5,831 nucleotides of DNA, taken from NCBI GenBank assembly GCA_902767005.1, contig CACXFY010000027.1, forward strand, positions 1 to 5,831, given 5' to 3'. The translations under genes were made by a program, and so were the position numbers. Origin of the DNA: an uncultured Erysipelotrichaceae bacterium. GTDB lineage: Bacteria > Bacillota_I > Bacilli_A > RF39 > UBA660. Below, piece after piece: positions 1-4,880 of the stretch. The notes below the pieces were generated by a model that worked only from the letters and a program-made list of their open reading frames with translations, was not told the origin of the DNA and did not search any database. Each line of letters opens with the position of its first letter. Position 1 is the stretch's first letter.

Positions 1-291
1 CAATTAGTATTAGTAATGTCTAGAAAAGCAGATCTTTACATATTAGATGAACCGTTAGGAGGAGTAGATCCAGCAACACGTGATTATATTTTAGACACAA
101 TACTATCTAATTTTAATGAAAATGCCAGTGTTATTATTTCAACACATTTGATATCTGACATAGAAAGAATATTAGATGAAGTAATATTTATTGATAAAGG
201 TAAAATAATACTTCAAGAAGATGCTGATAAGTTAAGAAAAAAAGAAAAAGCATCTATAGATGAGATATTTAGGAGGATGTTCAAATGTTAA
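1..291 (+). CDS. ABC transporter ATP-binding protein, C-terminal part (5' end outside window)
   Basis: This is the nucleotide-binding subunit of an ABC transporter, which hydrolyses ATP at the inner membrane face to power the permease encoded next. The frame is open from base 1 (Q-L-V-L-V before the ATG at 16), so the gene starts upstream and only the last 96 residues are present. Visible motifs are Walker B with its catalytic glutamate (LYILDEP), the D-loop (GGVDPATRD) and the switch histidine (ISTHL). A typical tail with VIFIDKGKI and SIDEIFRRMF follows. Walker A, the Q-loop and most of the signature motif lie outside the window. The ATG at 16 is an internal Met codon just before Walker B and cannot start a working ATPase. 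The stop overlaps the permease start by 7 bases, and the pairing indicates an ABC-2-type exporter of the multidrug or antimicrobial-peptide class. The substrate cannot be read from the sequence. Confidence 0.93.
   Translation, partial: QLVLVMSRKADLYILDEPLGGVDPATRDYILDTILSNFNENASVIISTHLISDIERILDEVIFIDKGKIILQEDADKLRKKEKASIDEIFRRMFKC
271..276 (+). promoter_or_regulatory. Strong Shine-Dalgarno for the ABC permease
   Basis: A perfect AGGAGG lies 8 bases before the ATG at 285, inside the last codons of the ATPase gene. It fixes the permease start and, with the 7-base overlap, suggests translational coupling of the two subunits. Confidence 0.85.
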
Positions 292-1076
292 GTAAATTAT
301 TAAAATATGATTTAAAATATATGCTAAAAAACATGAGTGTTTTCTACATATTAGCGCTATTCTTTGCAGTATTAACTAGGATACTATTTGGATTAGAACA
401 AAGCTTTATGATTAAATTAATAGGTCAAATAGCTGTAGGTTGTATGTTCTCAATGGTTGCTAGTATTATTATTAATGTAATGATGCGAAGTTGGGTTAGA
501 TTTAGAGATTCTCTATATAAAGATGAAGCTTATCTAACACACACACTTCCAGTATCTAAAAATAATATTTATGACTCTAAGTTTATTCAAGCTTTACTAT
601 TCTTTATCTTTAGTTTCATTGTTGTCATTATTACTTTATTAATTACTTACTATACACATGATAGATGGTTAATGTTAAAAGAATACATAAATGCTATTAC
701 AACTGGTCTAGAGTTCAATACTATCTTATTTGTAATTAGTATGTTAACAATAGTATTCTTAGAGATATTTAATGCCATTCAATGTGGTTTCCTAGGTATA
801 ATACTAGGTTATAGAAGAAACAATGGTAAAATAGGCTATTCTATATTATTTGGCTTCTTAGCATATTTAATAGCTCAATCTATTGTTCTTGCCTTAGTAT
901 TTATTGTAGGATTATTTAATGGAAACATAATGGCTCTTTTTGAAAACACAGCAGTAATTAATTCTGAAGGCTTTAAAGTCCTAGTCGTTTTAGCAATCAT
1001 TATATATCTACTATTAATTACCATTATGAATATATCTTGTAAAAAGATCTTAAATAAAGGTGTAAATATAGAATAA
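285..1076 (+). CDS. ABC-2-type transporter membrane (permease) subunit
   Basis: This 263-residue integral membrane protein is the likely transmembrane partner of the preceding ATPase. About six hydrophobic segments are visible, at residues roughly 17-36, 43-67, 101-123, 146-175, 183-211 and 230-250. A short charged N-terminus (MLSKLLKYDLKYMLKN) precedes the first. The loop after the second segment contains RFRDSLYKDEAYLTHTLPVSKNNIYDSK. Its core, (E)-(A/G)-Y-L-T-x-T-L-P-V-S followed by S-K, is a hallmark I recognise from ABC-2-type permeases of Bacillota antibiotic and peptide exporters. The start is secured by AGGAGG at 271-276. The gene is followed 4 bases later by a hairpin terminator, so the two ABC genes end a transcription unit. 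Substrate and direction are inferred as export from the family only. Confidence 0.85.
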   Translation: MLSKLLKYDLKYMLKNMSVFYILALFFAVLTRILFGLEQSFMIKLIGQIAVGCMFSMVASIIINVMMRSWVRFRDSLYKDEAYLTHTLPVSKNNIYDSKFIQALLFFIFSFIVVIITLLITYYTHDRWLMLKEYINAITTGLEFNTILFVISMLTIVFLEIFNAIQCGFLGIILGYRRNNGKIGYSILFGFLAYLIAQSIVLALVFIVGLFNGNIMALFENTAVINSEGFKVLVVLAIIIYLLLITIMNISCKKILNKGVNIE

Positions 1077-1080
1077 ATAA

Positions 1081-1105
1081 GAACAGATTTAAATCTGTTC
1101 TTTTT
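1081..1105 (+). terminator. Rho-independent terminator of the ABC operon
   Basis: Bases 1081-1100 are a perfect 20-base palindrome (GAACAGAT stem, TTAA loop, ATCTGTTC), directly followed by TTTTT at 1101-1105. It starts 4 bases after the permease stop. The stem has only three G-C pairs, consistent with the AT-rich genome. Confidence 0.85.
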
Positions 1106-1106
1106 A

Positions 1107-1115
1107 TGTTATAAT
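1107..1115 (+). promoter_or_regulatory. Extended -10 promoter for the methyltransferase-glycosyltransferase unit
   Basis: TGTTATAAT is a perfect extended -10 (TG-n-TATAAT), with the hexamer at 1110-1115. A partial -35 (TTTAAA, 1088-1093, 4 of 6 matches) sits 16 bases upstream, inside the preceding terminator palindrome. Transcription would be expected to start near 1122, giving a leader of about 18 bases before the ATG at 1140. Confidence 0.65.
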
Positions 1116-1130
1116 AAAATTATGATGGAT

Positions 1131-1135
1131 GGTGA
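1131..1135 (+). promoter_or_regulatory. Ribosome binding site deciding the methyltransferase start
   Basis: GGTGA lies 4 bases before the ATG at 1140 and matches the 3' half of the Shine-Dalgarno string GGAGGTGAT, as at other starts in this window. It selects 1140 over the in-frame ATGs at 1122 and 1125, which lie at the predicted transcription start and have no binding site. Confidence 0.7.
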
Positions 1136-1139
1136 AAAT

Positions 1140-1811
1140 ATGACTATCAAGTTATTTTTTGAAGCAATAATTAAATATTTATTAGGATTAATAATCGTAA
1201 GCTTACTTTTATTCATTCCAGCTCAAACACTAGAATATTGGAATGCGTGGTTATTTATTGGATTATTATTTATTCCAATGTTTATAGTAGGTATTATTCT
1301 AATGTTTAAAGATCCAAACTTATTAAGAAGAAGACTAGATGTCAAAGAAAAAGAACAAGAACAAAGACTAGTCTTATTATTAAGTGGTTTAATGTTTATA
1401 TCAAGTTTTGTAGTAGCAGGCTTAAACTTTAGATTTAAATGGATAGAATTACCTAATATTGTCGTTATAATTAGCTCTATATTATTTATAATATCTTATA
1501 TACTATATGGAGAAGTATTAAGAGAAAACTCATATTTATTGAGAACTATTAAAGTAGAAAAAAATCAAAAATTAATTGATACAGGACTATATAGTATAGT
1601 AAGACATCCAATGTACTTAGTAACAATAATACTATTCTTAATGATACCACTAGTATTGAATTCTATAATATCATTTTTTATATCATTAATTTATCCAATT
1701 ATAATTATTATAAGAATAAATAATGAAGAAAAAGTATTAGAAAAAGAATTAAAAGAATATAAAGAGTATAAAAAGAAAGTAAAATATAGATTAATACCAT
1801 ATATATGGTAA
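1140..1811 (+). CDS. Integral-membrane methyltransferase of the ICMT/PEMT-like family
   Basis: This 223-residue membrane protein resembles bacterial 'isoprenylcysteine carboxyl methyltransferase family' enzymes, which use S-adenosylmethionine to methylate membrane-embedded acceptors. Hydrophobic segments are seen at about residues 11-27, 36-55, 77-95, 105-123 and a long one at 158-192. Family signatures are clustered in the C-terminal half: G-L-Y-S-I-V-R-H-P-M-Y (149-159), the E-E-K-V-L-E-K-E-L helix (196-204) and Y-R-L-I-P (216-220). In the family, the RHPxY and EE motifs frame the cofactor pocket. An earlier D-P-N-L-L-R-R-R-L (58-66) is also typical of bacterial members. Bacteria lack the classical prenyl-CaaX substrate, so the acceptor is unknown and may be a lipid or small molecule. 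I chose ATG 1140 over 1122 because of the GGTGA site. The first glycosyltransferase begins 14 bases after the stop, implying cotranscription. Confidence 0.82.
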   Translation: MTIKLFFEAIIKYLLGLIIVSLLLFIPAQTLEYWNAWLFIGLLFIPMFIVGIILMFKDPNLLRRRLDVKEKEQEQRLVLLLSGLMFISSFVVAGLNFRFKWIELPNIVVIISSILFIISYILYGEVLRENSYLLRTIKVEKNQKLIDTGLYSIVRHPMYLVTIILFLMIPLVLNSIISFFISLIYPIIIIIRINNEEKVLEKELKEYKEYKKKVKYRLIPYIW

Positions 1812-1815
1812 GAAT

Positions 1816-1822
1816 AGGTGAT
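1816..1822 (+). promoter_or_regulatory. Ribosome binding site deciding the first glycosyltransferase start
   Basis: AGGTGAT ends 3 bases before the ATG at 1826. The same string and spacing precede the kinase ATG at 4881. It argues against the in-frame ATG at 1805, which overlaps the methyltransferase gene and would place this site inside the coding region. Confidence 0.75.
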
Positions 1823-1825
1823 ATT

Positions 1826-2770
1826 ATGAATACAGATTTAGATATAATTATTCCATGTTATAATGCTAAAGAAACACTGTTTTATACTTTAAGTTCTATT
1901 TCAATACAAAGAGGAGTATCTGGCTTTAAAGTTTATTTAGTAAATGATAAATCAGATTATGATTATCAAGAGGAAATAGAATTCTTCTCTAAATTTTTTC
2001 CTATAGAGGAGATTAAACTTAAGACTAATCAAGGACCAGGAGCTGCTAGAAGAGAAGGTATAAAGAATAGTAATTCTAAATATATAATGTTTATAGATAG
2101 TGATGATTCATTATATGATTGTTTCGCAATAAAAAAACTTTATTATAATGGACTAGGACATGATCTTTGTATCTCAAACTTTATCTTAGAAAGAGATGGA
2201 GTAAGTGTAGTAAAAGAACATAATTTAGTTTGGTTACATGGTAAAATATATAGAAGAGAGTTCCTAGAAAAGAATAATATTAATTTTAATGATACTAGAG
2301 CTAATGAAGATAATGGTTTTAATAGACTAATACTATTATTAGAACCGGATTATGTATATTTAGATGAAGTAACATATGTTTATAAAGAAAATAGCAACTC
2401 TATTACTAGATCAAATAATAGAAGTTATAAAATCCATGGCCTAGAAGGATTTATATATAATATGAAATGGGCTATTGATGAAAGTCTTAAACGTGGCGCA
2501 AATAAAAAGAGAATACCAAGACTAGTAACCTCTGTATTAATATCTATGTATTATGATTACTTATACAATATTAATGAAAAAGATGCTAAAGATATTATTA
2601 AGTATTGTAAACCAATAATAGATTATTATATAAATAATGAAAAGATAGATGATGGAATATTTCAGAGTTATATTAAATTTAAAGAAGATGACTTAAAACA
2701 AGAAAAGAAACAATATGAAAAAGTAATTACTTTTGATGAATTTATAGAGATGGTGATAAATTATGATTGA
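1826..2770 (+). CDS. Family 2 (GT-A fold) glycosyltransferase, first of a tandem pair
   Basis: This 314-residue cytosolic or membrane-associated enzyme likely transfers a sugar from a nucleotide-sugar donor by inversion. The N-terminal GT-A domain opens with D-I-I-I-P-C-Y-N-A (6-14), followed by V-N-D (39-41) for the nucleotide. Then come N-Q-G-P-G-A-A-R (68-75) and the metal-binding D-S-D-D (91-94). H-G-K-I-Y-R-R (138-144) and N-E-D-N (160-163) follow, and the E-D pair is the usual place of the catalytic base. The remaining ~150 residues are mostly helical, with no transmembrane segment. The start at 1826 removes seven residues from the longest reading and is supported by AGGTGAT. The stop is TGA and overlaps the next gene by 8 bases. 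It is clearly a paralogue of that gene. Donor and acceptor are unknown; the context suggests a cell-surface glycan or glycolipid. Confidence 0.88.
   Translation: MNTDLDIIIPCYNAKETLFYTLSSISIQRGVSGFKVYLVNDKSDYDYQEEIEFFSKFFPIEEIKLKTNQGPGAARREGIKNSNSKYIMFIDSDDSLYDCFAIKKLYYNGLGHDLCISNFILERDGVSVVKEHNLVWLHGKIYRREFLEKNNINFNDTRANEDNGFNRLILLLEPDYVYLDEVTYVYKENSNSITRSNNRSYKIHGLEGFIYNMKWAIDESLKRGANKKRIPRLVTSVLISMYYDYLYNINEKDAKDIIKYCKPIIDYYINNEKIDDGIFQSYIKFKEDDLKQEKKQYEKVITFDEFIEMVINYD
2081..2107 (+). repeat. 27-base direct repeat, copy 1 (glycosyltransferase active site)
   Basis: These 27 bases are identical to 3009-3035. Both copies encode Y/I-I-M-F-I-D-S-D-D in the same position of the two tandem glycosyltransferases, so this is a remnant of their common origin rather than an independent element. 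Confidence 0.8.
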
Positions 2771-3620
2771 TATAATAATTCCTTGTTTTAATGCTCATAA
2801 TTCATTACCTATGACTTTGAATAGTATAATTATTCAAAGTATTAAATCAAAAGTAAAAGTATTATTAGTAGATGACTGCTCTGATCATAACTATAATGAT
2901 ATAGTTAAAAAATATAGTAAATATATTGATATTAGTGAAATAAGACTAGAAGAGAATAGTGGACCAGGTATTGCTAGACAAATAGGTATAGATAATACTA
3001 ATTCCGATTATATAATGTTTATAGATAGTGATGATATATTATTTAATTATAATACATTAGAAGTATTATACAATGAAATAGAAAGTGGCTACGATCATGT
3101 TAATTCAATAGAATATGATGAAAAAAGAGAAAGCTATTTAATCTTAAATGGTAATATACATGGTAAAATTTATCGCAGAAAATATCTTTTAGATAATAAT
3201 ATAAAATTTAATAATACTAGATATCATGAAGATAATTTCTTTAATAATCATGTTGTCTTAAGTGGTGCTAGAACATCATTACTATATATATGTACTTATT
3301 ACTATACATATAATAAAGAATCAATAACTAACAATAATAGTAAAGAATTTGATCGTTTAGAAATATATTTAAAAAATATGAATGATTTAATCGATCTAGT
3401 TTATAAATTAAATTATTCTAAATATAGATTAGCTAGATTTAAAAGAGAAAAGTATCGCTATCTAAAACGTATTTATAAGACGTTCACTGATTCAGAAAAA
3501 GAAACATTTAAAAAATGGATACAAAAATATGATAGCGATTTCTTAAGTTTTATTGAACTTGATGAAGATGCTTTTTATGAGAAATTAGATAAATATTTAG
3601 ATGAAATAATAAAAGACTAA
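2763..3620 (+). CDS. Family 2 (GT-A fold) glycosyltransferase, second of a tandem pair
   Basis: This 285-residue glycosyltransferase is paralogous to the preceding gene. Equivalent motifs appear in the same order: I-D-I-I-I-P-C-F-N-A (2-11), V-D-D (36-38), N-S-G-P-G-I-A-R (65-72) and the metal-binding D-S-D-D (88-91). They continue with H-G-K-I-Y-R-R (133-139) and H-E-D-N (155-158), the E-D being the likely catalytic base. The C-terminal part is charged and helical and is shorter and different from that of its partner, which may alter acceptor choice. No membrane anchor or signal peptide is visible. GGTGAT at 2752-2757 lies 5 bases before the ATG, and the start overlaps the upstream stop by 8 bases, suggesting coupled translation. 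The TAA stop (3618-3620) lies in the left arm of the terminator. The two enzymes could add successive sugars to one acceptor or act as a complex; neither can be decided here. Confidence 0.88.
   Translation: MIDIIIPCFNAHNSLPMTLNSIIIQSIKSKVKVLLVDDCSDHNYNDIVKKYSKYIDISEIRLEENSGPGIARQIGIDNTNSDYIMFIDSDDILFNYNTLEVLYNEIESGYDHVNSIEYDEKRESYLILNGNIHGKIYRRKYLLDNNIKFNNTRYHEDNFFNNHVVLSGARTSLLYICTYYYTYNKESITNNNSKEFDRLEIYLKNMNDLIDLVYKLNYSKYRLARFKREKYRYLKRIYKTFTDSEKETFKKWIQKYDSDFLSFIELDEDAFYEKLDKYLDEIIKD
3009..3035 (+). repeat. 27-base direct repeat, copy 2 (glycosyltransferase active site)
   Basis: This is the second exact copy of the 27 bases at 2081-2107, covering the DxD-motif codons of the second glycosyltransferase. 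Confidence 0.8.
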
Positions 3621-3637
3621 TTTAATTAGTCTTTTTT
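3611..3637. terminator. Shared terminator between the convergent glycosyltransferase and WXG100-glycosidase genes
   Basis: The stem AAAAGACTAA (3611-3620) pairs with TTAGTCTTTT (3626-3635) around a TTTAA loop. Six T's (3632-3637) follow on the plus strand. On the minus strand the hairpin is followed by TTTT and ATTATTT, so it can work both ways, less strongly leftward. The plus-strand stop codon is inside the left arm, and the minus-strand stop (3638-3636) abuts the right arm. Only two G-C pairs are present. Confidence 0.75.
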
Positions 3638-4745
3638 ATACGAAATATAAGAAGTCTCCTACAGCTCTTTCTCCATCATCATCTGATGGGTTATTAATAA
3701 GAGATTTATTTCTTACTAAGGAGACACTTCCACCTTGATCTAGACTGTAAGCATTAGTACAACCTTTATTTTTTAAATATTGAGCAGTATCACTTAATTT
3801 ATTATTATATGTGGTATCTGTAATAATATAATATTCACCAGGTCCAGCTTGCCCAATAACATTTCTTTTATAATAATTATCTTCACGATAACTTGGAGAA
3901 ATATCTCCATTTTCTATTACTTGTGTACTATGACAAGAGAATGAATATTTAACACCATTATCAACTAACTCTTGAGCAGACTTTCCTTTTACATTAAATA
4001 TATTACCATTTTTATCAAGTAATAATTCTTGACCACCAGATACTCCATCTTTCTTAATTTTTCCATCTACAATAACAATATGATTGTTTCCACGTAAATC
4101 TTCAGCACCATTATCATAATCAAAATGACTACCATTAATTAAAACAGCTGAATTAAGTCTATTAGCAGCCGAAGAAGACTTTTCGAGTCCATTAGCATAA
4201 CTACCATTAGCAGGAGCACCATTTATTTGATTACCATCATTTATAACAACATGAGTTACTTGTACAGGTTGACCATTTATCATTTCTGTAGTAGTAGTTG
4301 TAAATAAATTACTATTAACAGTAGCATAGTCAGCATTTTCTATCTCACTACCATATTTATTATAAGCATTAGAAACATTTGAACCAGCCATTAAACTAGA
4401 TGTATCAATACTTTTCTTATCAGTTGAAGAATAATCAGTAGTACCAAGTATTTTATCCATTGCTTTAGTATCGCCTGATTTATAGGCTGTAGCAACCTCA
4501 TTCAAATGAGAAGCAATAGTACCAAAGTTAGATACAACTGAATCTAATTGAACATTTACAGTATCGAAACCAGTTACACATGACTCACAAATAGGTCCCA
4601 TAAATATTGATTCATTACTTAATTGAGTTTTAGAATTAGACATAGCATCTTGAATAGCTTTAATAGCTTCGCTATATTTAGAAGTAGTACCTATAGCAGT
4701 ATTAAAAATACCATAGTCTGATACATCAAATTTTTCACCACTCAT
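3636..4745 (-). CDS. WXG100-like N-terminal domain fused to a phosphodiester glycosidase (NAGPA/DUF2233-type) domain; candidate T7SS-exported enzyme
   Basis: This 369-residue two-domain protein has no signal peptide or membrane segment. Residues 1-~100 look like a WXG100/Esx helical hairpin: helix to about 42, a turn with F48-M49-G50 where W-x-G is usual, a second helix to ~88, then Y88-K-S-G-D92, matching the YxxxD/E export motif. A CxxC (C53, C56) starts the second helix. Residues ~101-155 form a Ser/Thr/Asn-rich linker. Residues ~160-369 match the phosphodiester glycosidase family (animal 'uncovering enzyme' and bacterial relatives) in motif order: I-N-G-S-H-F-D (203-209), R294-N-V-I-G298, S-L-D-Q-G-G-S (334-340) and a terminal G-E-R-A-V (358-362). 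I recall the family consensus as INGGFFD and LDGGGS, so two positions deviate. GAGG (4757-4754) lies 8 bases before the ATG. The gene is monocistronic between its own promoter and a terminator. The likely role is cleavage of a sugar-phosphodiester bond in envelope polymers; substrate and export are inferred. Confidence 0.8.
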   Translation of the reverse strand: MSGEKFDVSDYGIFNTAIGTTSKYSEAIKAIQDAMSNSKTQLSNESIFMGPICESCVTGFDTVNVQLDSVVSNFGTIASHLNEVATAYKSGDTKAMDKILGTTDYSSTDKKSIDTSSLMAGSNVSNAYNKYGSEIENADYATVNSNLFTTTTTEMINGQPVQVTHVVINDGNQINGAPANGSYANGLEKSSSAANRLNSAVLINGSHFDYDNGAEDLRGNNHIVIVDGKIKKDGVSGGQELLLDKNGNIFNVKGKSAQELVDNGVKYSFSCHSTQVIENGDISPSYREDNYYKRNVIGQAGPGEYYIITDTTYNNKLSDTAQYLKNKGCTNAYSLDQGGSVSLVRNKSLINNPSDDDGERAVGDFLYFV

Positions 4746-4750
4746 ATTAT

Positions 4751-4757
4751 CATCCTC
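4751..4757 (-). promoter_or_regulatory. Ribosome binding site of the WXG100-glycosidase gene
   Basis: On the minus strand GAGGATG precedes the start. GAGG ends 8 bases before the ATG at 4745, the same register as AGGAGG before the ABC permease. Confidence 0.75.
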
Positions 4758-4768
4758 ATTATGTATTA

Positions 4769-4777
4769 ATTATAACA
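4769..4777 (-). promoter_or_regulatory. Extended -10 promoter of the WXG100-glycosidase gene
   Basis: Read on the minus strand, 4777-4769 is TGTTATAAT, identical to the promoter at 1107-1115. A weak -35 (TTATTA, 4797-4792) lies 17 bases upstream. The predicted transcript would start near 4762, leaving a leader of under 20 bases. It diverges from the kinase promoter 79 bases away. Confidence 0.65.
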
Positions 4778-4855
4778 TATAATAATGAGAATAATAATAA
4801 AAATACATAAATAGTGTAAATGTCTATTTAATTTAATAGCTATTTCCATAATATT

Positions 4856-4864
4856 TGATATAAT
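4856..4864 (+). promoter_or_regulatory. Extended -10 promoter of the sugar kinase-Smr unit
   Basis: TGATATAAT is a perfect extended -10, immediately followed by a second TATAAT at 4865-4870. No convincing -35 is seen at 16-18 bases. If the first box is used, transcription would begin around 4871, at the AGGTGAT ribosome binding site (4871-4877), giving a leader of only about 10 bases. Confidence 0.6.
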
Positions 4865-4880
4865 TATAATAGGTGATAGT

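Noticed and set aside
16..291. A complete 91-residue gene starting at ATG 16
   Set aside because: The frame is open to base 1 and the Met lies just before Walker B, so it is internal to a larger ATPase truncated by the window edge.
1122..1139. ATG at 1122 (or 1125) as the methyltransferase start
   Set aside because: There is no ribosome binding site, and it coincides with the predicted transcription start. ATG 1140 has GGTGA at proper spacing and gives a normal membrane-protein N-terminus.
1140..1811. Literal prenyl-cysteine carboxyl methyltransferase function
   Set aside because: The family name comes from eukaryotic enzymes. Bacteria lack the CaaX-prenyl pathway and nothing nearby supports it, so only the fold or family was called.
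1805..1825. ATG at 1805 as the first glycosyltransferase start
   Set aside because: It overlaps the methyltransferase end and would put the AGGTGAT site inside the coding sequence. Family members begin only a few residues before the DIIIPCYN strand, as with ATG 1826.
2768..2770. Mycoplasma-type code (TGA as Trp), suggested by the very low GC
   Set aside because: TGA ends the first glycosyltransferase and the kinase exactly where overlapping next genes begin, and tryptophans are encoded by TGG.
4746..4880. A riboswitch or small RNA in the divergent intergenic region
   Set aside because: Only 135 very AT-rich bases are present, filled by two promoters and two ribosome binding sites. I see no stable G-C-containing stems or known aptamer motifs.
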